Below are positions 19,890 to 28,371 of a stretch of DNA of 64,000 bases, one piece after another. The position numbers were made by a program, and so were the translations under genes. Source of the stretch: an uncultured Bacteroidota bacterium (GTDB lineage Bacteria > Bacteroidota > Bacteroidia > Flavobacteriales > Flavobacteriaceae); assembly GCA_902622595.1 (NCBI GenBank), contig CACNQM010000002.1, positions 124,001 to 188,000 of the forward strand, given 5' to 3'. Positions within the stretch are counted from its first letter, which is position 1; each line of letters starts with the position of its first letter. The notes beneath the pieces are model-generated. The model made no database searches. It was not told the origin of the DNA and saw only the letters and a program-made list of their open reading frames with translations.

Positions 19890-20975
19890 TTAAGAATTTA
19901 TGAATTTTGCAATTAAACTATGAAAATGGTGAATTGCAGTCTCTTTTGTTGGAGAAAATCTTCCAGTGGAATAATATCTTGATTCAAGACCTTTACTAAC
20001 TTCCTCAACAACAAATTCATCCTCTCTCTCTACTTTATCGATAAGTCCACCTGCTCCTAAATCATATTTGCTTTCGTCCAGCATAAATTGAATAAATGAA
20101 ACTTTTGTTCTGTTTTTATTAATTGGTGTTATCACATTAATGGATAGGCCCCATGGATAAAAATTAAGCATTAGATTAGGAAATATCCAATAATAATATG
20201 CACTTATTTTTTTTCCAAAATCTTTGTTTCCTTCTGGAATTTTAAATGAATCTTCATCATCTTTTGAGTATCCGATCTGTAGATTATAATTGTCATATAT
20301 TTCTGTTTTATACTGATTTATATCCAAAACTGAAGTCAATTCTTTATGGACGAATGGAATATGAAATGGGTCAAGATAATTTTCACAATAAATTGCCCAA
20401 TTCGCTTTAACAATGTGCTCTGAGGTCAAATCAGGTCTTTCAACCAATTTTTCAAATTTAAAAAAAGATAAACGATTGGCTATTTCATCAAATATCTTCT
20501 TGATATTAAACTCTGGCTCCAGACTAGTAAACAAAAAAGGGCCTAATCTTGAGACAGGAAAACTTTTTAAATTTTCACAATCTCGTGGGAAATTTTTAGC
20601 TTCCTCAAAATCTGGCATAGATTTAAACTCCCCATCTAAATTAAATTTTCTACCATGATAAAGACATCTCAGGTTTTTTTGTTCACTTGGATTATGGACT
20701 ATAATATTTGCTCTATGAGTACAAACATTTGATAAGCAAGATATAGAATCGTCTGATTTACGAACTAAAACCAGTGGCTCGTCAATATAATTCGGAATAA
20801 ATGTAAATGGATAGAGGTTGATATTTATTGGCAAAATATTCTCATGGCCAATATACTGCCAAGATTTAACAAAGATTTTTTCTTTGGCTTGTTCAAAAAT
20901 GCTTTCGTTTTTATAAAAGTCAGCTGGTAAAGTTTCAGCAATTTTAATATCTTGTTCAACCTTAATTTGTTTCAT
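19890..20975 (-). CDS. Aromatic ring-hydroxylating dioxygenase alpha-subunit-like protein (Rieske + mononuclear iron domain)
   Basis: CLSNVCTHRANIIVHNPSEQKNLRCLYHGRKFNLDGEF (CxH...CxxH); NWAIYCENYLDPFHIPFVH. Confidence 0.9.
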   Translation of the reverse strand: MKQIKVEQDIKIAETLPADFYKNESIFEQAKEKIFVKSWQYIGHENILPININLYPFTFIPNYIDEPLVLVRKSDDSISCLSNVCTHRANIIVHNPSEQKNLRCLYHGRKFNLDGEFKSMPDFEEAKNFPRDCENLKSFPVSRLGPFLFTSLEPEFNIKKIFDEIANRLSFFKFEKLVERPDLTSEHIVKANWAIYCENYLDPFHIPFVHKELTSVLDINQYKTEIYDNYNLQIGYSKDDEDSFKIPEGNKDFGKKISAYYYWIFPNLMLNFYPWGLSINVITPINKNRTKVSFIQFMLDESKYDLGAGGLIDKVEREDEFVVEEVSKGLESRYYSTGRFSPTKETAIHHFHSLIAKFINS

Positions 20976-21054
20976 TTTATTTAGTTAAAAGTTTATTAAA
21001 GTCTATTATTATTTTTTTTTGTAATAAATATACATATTAGATTTACTAATTATT

Positions 21055-21570
21055 ATGGAAAGAAGAAAGTTTTTAAAAAACACCTGCCCAACAATTACTT
21101 TTGCTTTTTTTGGGCTATCATACATTCAAGCTTGTTCAAAGTCAGATGATGAGTCATCCTCATACGGTTCTAATAATTTAGATATATCACCAGATAATAC
21201 ATCAGGCAATAATAGTCAACCTAATAATGGAATAGTTTCAAGTGGTAACAACATAACTATAGATCTAACAAACTCAAATTTTAGTAGTCTCTCAAACCCT
21301 GGTGATTTTATTAACCTAACATCAGTTGGTGTATTACTTTTAAAAATATCAAGTTCAGAATTCAGAGCCTTTGATAACTGTTGTCCTCATAGTGGTTCAA
21401 AGGATGATTGGTCATATTCAAACCAAGAGTTCACATGCGGATCTCATGGAAACAAGTTTGGAATAGATGGAAATAATGTTGTAAATTGTGGTTCAGCTGC
21501 GACGTCAGGAGATTTGAAAACTTATTCAACTTCTCTTGCTGGAGATAGCTTAACCATAACTACTAGTTAG
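21055..21570 (+). CDS. Exported Rieske [2Fe-2S] protein
   Basis: ERRKFLKNTCPTITFAFFGLSYIQAC Tat-like leader with Cys; FDNCCPHSGSKDDWSYSNQEFTCGSHGNKFGIDG (CPH...CGSH). Confidence 0.88.
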   Translation: MERRKFLKNTCPTITFAFFGLSYIQACSKSDDESSSYGSNNLDISPDNTSGNNSQPNNGIVSSGNNITIDLTNSNFSSLSNPGDFINLTSVGVLLLKISSSEFRAFDNCCPHSGSKDDWSYSNQEFTCGSHGNKFGIDGNNVVNCGSAATSGDLKTYSTSLAGDSLTITTS

Positions 21571-21571
21571 A

Positions 21572-22207
21572 GTGCCTCAGGTTTGGAATAATATTTTATT
21601 TAGCATATTTGCTTTAGCATTAAGTTTTAGCTGTTTTGCTCAAGATTTTACTGAAGAATTTGAAAGTCTTATAAATACAGAGAAACCAAATCTTCTCCCT
21701 GAAAAAATGCTAATTACTCAAAGAATTCTCTGGGGAGAAAAGGGTTTATTTAGAAAGACTGGTATTGCGAAGTTAAGTATTGAAAACAGAGAAAAGGAGC
21801 TTATTGTTCGAGAAAAAATGTTAAAAGCTCATCAAATCATTGGATATATAACTTTTGCAGGGATGATATACCAAGGAATATTGGGAGGTAAAATGTACAA
21901 TGGTGATTACAGCGTGTATAACACACATAAAACACTTGGGAAAGTTGTAAGTGCCTCATATTTTACAGGGGCAGGTTTATCTTTATTTACACCTCCTCCA
22001 TTAGTTAGTACAGAGAGGGAAGGCCTAAACAACATAAAGCTTCACAAAATTTTTGCCAATATTCATGTACCAGCTATGATAATTACAAATGTTTACGCTG
22101 ATAAACAACATGACGCAGATAAATATAGAGAGATACATAAAGTCTCCGCTTACACAGCATTTGCAAGTTATTCTTTTGCTATGATTTCAATAATACTTGA
22201 CTTCTAA
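21572..22207 (+). CDS. Cytochrome b561-like membrane protein (GTG start)
   Basis: Signal peptide; several hydrophobic segments with spaced His (AHQIIGYITFAGM, THKTLGKVVSASYF, LHKIFANIHVPAMI, IHKVSAYTAF). Confidence 0.6.
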   Translation: MPQVWNNILFSIFALALSFSCFAQDFTEEFESLINTEKPNLLPEKMLITQRILWGEKGLFRKTGIAKLSIENREKELIVREKMLKAHQIIGYITFAGMIYQGILGGKMYNGDYSVYNTHKTLGKVVSASYFTGAGLSLFTPPPLVSTEREGLNNIKLHKIFANIHVPAMIITNVYADKQHDADKYREIHKVSAYTAFASYSFAMISIILDF

Positions 22208-22731
22208 TGAGAATAATTGCCGTTTTGTTAATTTTAGCTTCAAGTAACTTAATCTCTCAAGAAATAAAAAGAGTTGATTCAGAAAAGTCATCTATTAGTT
22301 ATTCTGGCAAACATTTTTTACATAATTGGTCGGCTGAAAACAAAAATATATCAGGACTAATTCAGATAGATAATGAGTCTATTTCAAATATTGGCATTGT
22401 TGCTAAAGTAAGTGACTTCAAAAGTGGTAATTCTAGTTTGGATAGTAATTCATTAAGAGTTCTTGATGCACTTCAATTTCCAAATGTTATTTATAAATCT
22501 ACTTTAGTTAATCAAGAAGATGGACAAATAAGATTTGAGGGAGTAATGAATTTTCACGGAATTGAAAAAGACTTTAGCATATCAGCTGAGATCACTCACC
22601 TTAATGAGATAACTCAATTATCAGGAAAATTTATCGTTTCCCTGACAGATTTTTTGGTTGAGCGACCATCATTACTTACAAGAAAAATTAATGACGAGAT
22701 CAATTTGGAGTTTGAGTTATTTTTTAAGTAG
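22207..22731 (+). CDS. YceI family protein
   Basis: KRVDSEKSSISYSGKHFLHNWSAENKNISGLIQID; VIYKSTLVNQEDGQIRFEGVMNFHGIEKDF; start overlaps the upstream stop. Confidence 0.85.
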   Translation: MRIIAVLLILASSNLISQEIKRVDSEKSSISYSGKHFLHNWSAENKNISGLIQIDNESISNIGIVAKVSDFKSGNSSLDSNSLRVLDALQFPNVIYKSTLVNQEDGQIRFEGVMNFHGIEKDFSISAEITHLNEITQLSGKFIVSLTDFLVERPSLLTRKINDEINLEFELFFK

Positions 22732-22743
22732 ATAAAATGGTTT

Positions 22744-23637
22744 CTAATCAATTATTCTCCTTAACCTCATCCACTCTTCAACAATTGTAGGCCATGACTC
22801 AATTGAACCTCTTCCTTTTCCCAGTCCATAGCCATGTCCTCCATCTTCCCAAATATGCAGTGCAGAAGGTATATTATTCTTTCTTAATGCAGAATAATAG
22901 CTGATACTATTTTCAGGAACTACTACCATATCATTATCAGAATGAATAATTATTGTTGGAGGAGTATAACTATCAACATTAAGTTCATTTGAAAACTTTA
23001 ATATCATTTCTTCATTTGGTTTATCTCCAAATAGACTGGTAAATGTCCATAAATTTGTGTTTTTTGGATTCATCGTAATTACTGGATACAGAAGAACTGA
23101 AAAATTAGGCCTTGATTCAATTATTTTATGGTTAGATAAACTAGAGGCCAAATGTCCACCTGCAGAAAAACCAATAACTCCAATCATGTTTGGATCAATT
23201 TTAAATTTACTTGAATTTTCTCTAATTAGATTAATAGCTTCTTTTGCATCATCAAATGCTACCATTTGTTTACATGATCCATAGTAGTTTGCAGGCAATC
23301 TATGTTTCAAAACGAAAGCATCAACACCTATTTTATTTAACCATTCTGCGATATGAGTTCCTTCTTTCTCAAAACTTAACTGAGCATAACCTCCACCAGG
23401 GATAACAATTACAGCTGGATTTTCTTTGACTTTGATTTCCGAAGGATAATACCATATTTCAGGAGTTTTAATCTTTCTATAAATTAGATTTTCCCCTTCA
23501 TACGCAATGCTGTCTTGATTGTTCTGATAACATGGAATTTCTTTATCATAGATTGATATCTTCTCTTGTGAAAAGATTGATTTTGAATAAATGATTAATA
23601 AATAAAACGAAAGTATATAAGAAAATCTCATATCCAC
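22744..23637 (-). CDS. Secreted alpha/beta hydrolase (acetyl-xylan-esterase/BD-FAE-like)
   Basis: NPAVIVIPGGGYAQLSFEKEGTHIAEWL; GVIGFSAGGHLASSLS; IHSDNDMVVVPENS; WEDGGHGYGL. Confidence 0.88.
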   Translation of the reverse strand: MDMRFSYILSFYLLIIYSKSIFSQEKISIYDKEIPCYQNNQDSIAYEGENLIYRKIKTPEIWYYPSEIKVKENPAVIVIPGGGYAQLSFEKEGTHIAEWLNKIGVDAFVLKHRLPANYYGSCKQMVAFDDAKEAINLIRENSSKFKIDPNMIGVIGFSAGGHLASSLSNHKIIESRPNFSVLLYPVITMNPKNTNLWTFTSLFGDKPNEEMILKFSNELNVDSYTPPTIIIHSDNDMVVVPENSISYYSALRKNNIPSALHIWEDGGHGYGLGKGRGSIESWPTIVEEWMRLRRIID

Positions 23638-23689
23638 AATTTATAAATTATATATTATATTTAACACCTAACAATAAATCAATTTAAAA

Positions 23690-24208
23690 ATGAAAAAATT
23701 AATTTTTACATTAACACTAAGTTTTGCAATAATAAGTTGTGAAGCTCCACAGTCTGCTTCTGCTGATCCTGACGGGAGGTCTTTAATTGATCCAACAGAA
23801 ATGATTGAGGTTGCTGATGCATTTAACGCTGCACTAACTTCAGGAGATATTGACCAAGCATCATCTTTTTTAAGTGAAGATGCAACATGGTCATTTCCAA
23901 ATGGAGTTACTGTAGAGGGAAAAGAAGCAGTAACTGGAATGATGGCAAATGTAAACCAGATATGGACAACTATTGATCAATATTCCGGAGATACTGTTCA
24001 TCTTGGTGTAACTGGAGGTGAAGAAGGTAGTGAATGGAAAGTACTACTTAGTTGGGGTCAGGCTACATATGCAAATGATGCTAATTCTATAACTGTTCCT
24101 TATCATCAAGTTACATGGTTTACAGATGATAATCAAATTGGCGCAATTTCTGGACTCTATGATAGAACTGAATTAGTTGCAAGCTATAGTGAAGATCCTA
24201 TAAAATAA
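23690..24208 (+). CDS. NTF2/SnoaL-like lipoprotein
   Basis: MKKLIFTLTLSFAIISCEAP lipobox; DAFNAALTSGDIDQASSFLSEDATWSFPNGVTVEGKEAV. Confidence 0.75.
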   Translation: MKKLIFTLTLSFAIISCEAPQSASADPDGRSLIDPTEMIEVADAFNAALTSGDIDQASSFLSEDATWSFPNGVTVEGKEAVTGMMANVNQIWTTIDQYSGDTVHLGVTGGEEGSEWKVLLSWGQATYANDANSITVPYHQVTWFTDDNQIGAISGLYDRTELVASYSEDPIK

Positions 24209-24228
24209 ATTTGAATATTTTATTAATT

Positions 24229-24256
24229 AAACCCCTGATTTACAGGGGTTTTTTTA
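24229..24256 (+). terminator. Rho-independent terminator between the two NTF2-like genes
   Basis: aacccct gatttac aggggtt followed by t run; argues against the track start at 24211. Confidence 0.85.
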
Positions 24257-24282
24257 TTTTTGATTATAAAAAATTTTATAAA

Positions 24283-24798
24283 ATGAAAAAATTACTACTA
24301 ATTACAATTATACTATTTGCTTCATGCGAATCTCCTGGATTAAGTGAAGTAGATTCTGAAACATTTCAAAAAAATGTTCAGACAATTAAAGACACATGGA
24401 TTGCAGGATACATGGAAGGCGACTTTGATAAAGTTGTATCCCTAATGGCTGACTCAATTCAGTGGAATGGACCTAATGGATCAACAGTTGGAATTGAGGT
24501 ACTTAAAGAAAGTATACAATTCTGGATCGATAATTTTGAAGATGTTTCCTTCGAAGAGGGTTCAGGTTTACCTGGAACAAATACTGGCTATTGGGGAGGT
24601 AATACCTATCCTACTGCAGAGGCAATGTCTGGTCCGAATAATGTTAGAATGTATGGTATGTGGAGCATGAAAAACTCCAATACCGGAAAAACAGCAAAAG
24701 TCAAAAGTTATGCTGTGTTAAATTTTAATGAAGATGGAAAAGTAATTGAGGCAACTGAATACGGAAGTTATGCTAGTGTATTAGAGACTTTTGAATAA
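24283..24798 (+). CDS. NTF2/SnoaL-like lipoprotein (paralogue of upstream gene)
   Basis: MKKLLLITIILFASCESP lipobox; WIAGYMEGDFDKVVSLMADSIQWNGPNGSTVGIEVLKES. Confidence 0.78.
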   Translation: MKKLLLITIILFASCESPGLSEVDSETFQKNVQTIKDTWIAGYMEGDFDKVVSLMADSIQWNGPNGSTVGIEVLKESIQFWIDNFEDVSFEEGSGLPGTNTGYWGGNTYPTAEAMSGPNNVRMYGMWSMKNSNTGKTAKVKSYAVLNFNEDGKVIEATEYGSYASVLETFE

Positions 24799-24903
24799 TT
24801 GTTAATAATTTAATTGAAGGATTATAGCCAATGAACTAAAATCTTAATAGATTTACTTGTTTACTTTCTATAGTAAACATAAATTGGTTTATGGTTAATT
24901 GAG

Positions 24904-24934
24904 AGCTCACAAGATCAGTCTTGTGAGCTTTTTT
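24904..24934 (+). terminator. Strong rho-independent terminator in intergenic region
   Basis: agctcacaaga tcag tcttgtgagct ttttt: 11-bp perfect stem. Confidence 0.88.
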
Positions 24935-25329
24935 ATATGTATTGTATGATAAGAACAAAAAACAGTTTTTTATTCCAAAAAAATTTAATAGTCAAGAATC
25001 TATACATTAGAAATTATTGATTTAAAAAGAATTTTATTCAATTTTCTAACAAAATTTAATATGACTAACTATAACATTGAGTTTTTAAAGGGTCTATATT
25101 TACAAAATCTCACATTCATGGCGTTTCATTAAATAGAATAGTTTAAAAAGTAAATTATATTTACGAAATTTAAATATGTAACTATTTTAAAGTGTACTAA
25201 TTTATATTTTACAAAAATGAATTATATTATAAATTATAAGTAGAGAATATAATTTATTTTAAAAACATTTAAATTATTATTCAAAATATTAACTAAAATA
25301 ATTATATTGATGTATTAATAATACATTTT

Positions 25330-25788
25330 ATGATACAAATTATAAGAATAAAAATTTTATCAATTTTGATCTTGTTTATTAGCTGCTCAGACCAAAACAT
25401 TATTAATGCGGAATATTTTGTAAGTGAAATTTCTAAAGATCTCGACTTTCCATTTTCAGATGCATCAATAGTTGGAAATATAATTTATGTTTCGGGTCAA
25501 ATAGGATCAAAACCAGGTACTAGAGAAGTAGTTGAAGGTGGAATTGGCACTGAGACCATGCAGACATTAAATAATATAAAGATGATATTAAATAAACTTG
25601 GGTCAAATACTGATAAAATATTTAAATGTTTGTGTATGCTTGAAGACATTAATGACTATACAGAGATGAATAATGCTTATACAACATTTTTTGATAGCAG
25701 AGAGAGTCTACCATCAAGAAGCACTTTTGCTGGATCAGGGCTTGCTCTTGGAGCTAAAATAGAAATTGAATGTTGGGCAACTAAATAG
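25330..25788 (+). CDS. RidA family protein with lipoprotein-like leader
   Basis: LILFISCS lipobox; NIIYVSGQIGSKPGTREVVEGGIGTETMQTLNNIKMILNKLGS; SRSTFAGSGLALGAKIEIECWA. Confidence 0.88.
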   Translation: MIQIIRIKILSILILFISCSDQNIINAEYFVSEISKDLDFPFSDASIVGNIIYVSGQIGSKPGTREVVEGGIGTETMQTLNNIKMILNKLGSNTDKIFKCLCMLEDINDYTEMNNAYTTFFDSRESLPSRSTFAGSGLALGAKIEIECWATK

Positions 25789-25791
25789 TGA

Positions 25792-25992
25792 TTAACGCTT
25801 TTGTTTTGTTAAAGACTCAGAAATCAATTCTGCAATTAGTTCGTCAGCCTTTTCATCTGCCTCTGATCTTTTGTTAGAGTCAAATTTCATATACACTGAT
25901 ATAAAATGATTAGCTGTTTTTTTGGTAATTTTTTTTAATAGCTGAGCTTCACGAACTCTTCTTAAAAAAATACTTTTTGAATTAAGTTGCAT
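25792..25992 (-). CDS. Small hypothetical protein (66 aa)
   Basis: ORF sits in a gap, convergent with the RidA gene; charged/helical composition. No family recognised. Confidence 0.5.
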   Translation of the reverse strand: MQLNSKSIFLRRVREAQLLKKITKKTANHFISVYMKFDSNKRSEADEKADELIAELISESLTKQKR

Positions 25993-26096
25993 TGGTTTAT
26001 TGTTATTAACTAAAATAATAAAAATTCTTAATTATAAGACTATCTAATAAGTAATTTGAGTTTCTTATATAGTATTTAATTGAAAATATTTTGAAA

Positions 26097-28328
26097 TTAA
26101 TTAAACAGGTACTGAAACTTTAGAAAAAGCTGGGTTTTGTTTACTCTGTAATGAGGTGAGTTATAATCTGTAAATTGATCGATGTAATTTTGATTCCCAC
26201 CTAGGTAAAATATTGTATCTGGGTTCGGTCTCCATGAAATCAAAGGCTGAAAATAAAACTGTTTTGAGAAGTCGTTATACTCGGATATTAACCTTAAATC
26301 TAACTCTGTATTGAATTGATATCTTAAATCAAGTCTACCTATATAACCTTTAAACAAAAAATCATCAGAATTGAGTTTCCTCATTTCAGAATAACTTATT
26401 GAGGGCCTTAATCTAAAGTTTTGGTTAAATGAAATCTCAGAAGAAAAATTAATATTGTTTGTCATACCTAACTCGGGAACTACTTGTCTATATGCAATAT
26501 CTTTTCCAAACTTGTAGAAAATTGAAAAATTGATGAAATTAACAGGTTGTGACTCAATTCTAATCCAATGATTAATAAAATCTTTAAATTGAAATTCAAA
26601 ATGAGATTTTATAAAATTATATTCATAATTCCATAATATATCTGTATTTAAAATAGTTAAAAGCTGTATATAAGATTGAAAACTTGATCTTGAAATATCA
26701 TTAAAAAAACTATACTCAAAATCATGCCTTAAACTAATCCTATAACTTTTTAAATAGTCTTTCTCTGGAAAATCATAATAACTATGCCACAATGTATATT
26801 TTTTTAAATTATTAGTAGTAATAAAGCCTAAATCTGACCTAAAGCCGTCAGACATTTCAGTATACTGAATAAATGATCTCCAATTTCTTGTATCCCTTCT
26901 TATTGATGCAAAGATTGCATTACCATTAAATTTTTCACCATCTAATTTAATCGAGTATTCCCCGAATTTTTTTTCAGAATTTATCCAGTCTGCTATTGGC
27001 TCTTTGTTTGAGTTAAGAAATATTTCAAACTGAAATTTCCAGTTATCTGAAAAATTAAATAGACCATCTAACCCAAATAAATTTCCATATGCTCCTCCAT
27101 CATAAAACCTATTAGAGGCCAATAGACCAATTTGAGATTTCGAATTAAAAAAGTTTTGATATCTTAAGACATTTCCAAAGCTTTTACCTCCAATTCCAGA
27201 GTAAGATTCAAACTGTGTTGGAACAAGATATGGGGTCTGCTCATCAAAGGCAGATAAAACATAAAGTCTCGACTTCCTGCCTTGATTAAAAATCTTTGAA
27301 GCAAATGTTGGATTATTAATTGACCTTGAATAAAACACTTCTAGAGAGTATGATAATGCATCAATACCTTTGTTGAAGAAAGGTCTTTTCTCTTCGTAGT
27401 TAATTGCTGTTGGAGAATTAATATCAATTTTTGTTGCATCTGATTCAACTTGAGAAAAATCGGGATTAATGGTTCCTTCAATAGAAAGATTTTTATTTAG
27501 TTCAAGATCAAAACCGATACCATAATTTAATTCAGGTTTTTCATAATTAACCCTATCATTATATTTATCTCTTGTACCTGAAATATTTGAACTTACATAT
27601 GGTAAAAAATTGAGTTTTTTTTCAATTTTGATATCATTTAAATTGATTACATGATCTAATAAACATAGTTGACAACTTGCGTTTAAATCTACTTTACTCG
27701 TTGCGCTAACCTCTTCTTCATTATTAATGTCTTTATAAACACTGAAAATTTTTATTTTCCAAGATTGGTCTTTTCCATTAGGAAAAGGAATTTCTGAGAA
27801 AGGTATAATAAACTCCAACTCATACCCTTCATCGGTAATTCTTCCCAATGATTCAAAATTATAATTGACATTTCTGTTAACCTGTGGCTCACCCCCAAAA
27901 CCTATTCCCGGTGTTCTCACGGCATCCATTTTACTTCCAGCAGCATTAGATACAATATTAATATGACTACGTGCATCACCATAGGTATCAATAGCTAAAC
28001 CTGAAAAATCTCCAGTCCAAAGGGTCATATCATCCCTTGATGTAACAGGTGAGATTACTTTAATCCTATCAGCTTTTACACCAACATAAAGAAATGTTTC
28101 AGAATAAGAAAAATAACCAACTGTTTTTAAAGATGGGGCAGAGTTGTATCCAGGACGTTCTTCATATTGAAGATTTATTGGCTCTGCACCAAATATCTCT
28201 TCATCAGAAACAATACCATCTAAAAGAAACTCAGATTTGTCAATTTTATTTAGATTAAGTTGAATTTCTTGAGAAAAAATATTTCCAAAAGCAAAAACAA
28301 TAAAAAATAATATTAGTGGTTTTTTCAT
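26097..28328 (-). CDS. DUF5916 / CBM9-like secreted protein
   Basis: Signal peptide; sugar-binding CBM9-like N-terminus; NPDFSQVESDATKIDINSPTAINYEEKRPFFNKGID; C-terminal beta-rich LFLKFQYLFN. Confidence 0.88.
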   Translation of the reverse strand: MKKPLILFFIVFAFGNIFSQEIQLNLNKIDKSEFLLDGIVSDEEIFGAEPINLQYEERPGYNSAPSLKTVGYFSYSETFLYVGVKADRIKVISPVTSRDDMTLWTGDFSGLAIDTYGDARSHINIVSNAAGSKMDAVRTPGIGFGGEPQVNRNVNYNFESLGRITDEGYELEFIIPFSEIPFPNGKDQSWKIKIFSVYKDINNEEEVSATSKVDLNASCQLCLLDHVINLNDIKIEKKLNFLPYVSSNISGTRDKYNDRVNYEKPELNYGIGFDLELNKNLSIEGTINPDFSQVESDATKIDINSPTAINYEEKRPFFNKGIDALSYSLEVFYSRSINNPTFASKIFNQGRKSRLYVLSAFDEQTPYLVPTQFESYSGIGGKSFGNVLRYQNFFNSKSQIGLLASNRFYDGGAYGNLFGLDGLFNFSDNWKFQFEIFLNSNKEPIADWINSEKKFGEYSIKLDGEKFNGNAIFASIRRDTRNWRSFIQYTEMSDGFRSDLGFITTNNLKKYTLWHSYYDFPEKDYLKSYRISLRHDFEYSFFNDISRSSFQSYIQLLTILNTDILWNYEYNFIKSHFEFQFKDFINHWIRIESQPVNFINFSIFYKFGKDIAYRQVVPELGMTNNINFSSEISFNQNFRLRPSISYSEMRKLNSDDFLFKGYIGRLDLRYQFNTELDLRLISEYNDFSKQFYFQPLISWRPNPDTIFYLGGNQNYIDQFTDYNSPHYRVNKTQLFLKFQYLFN

Positions 28329-28371
28329 ATTAGTACTTAGATACTACTAAATTAAAAAAGTTTATTCCAAA

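Noticed and set aside
25060-25131. Short 23-codon ORF (MTNYNIEFLKGLYLQNLTFMAFH) in AT-rich intergenic DNA
   Set aside because: Too short, unremarkable composition, no supporting context.
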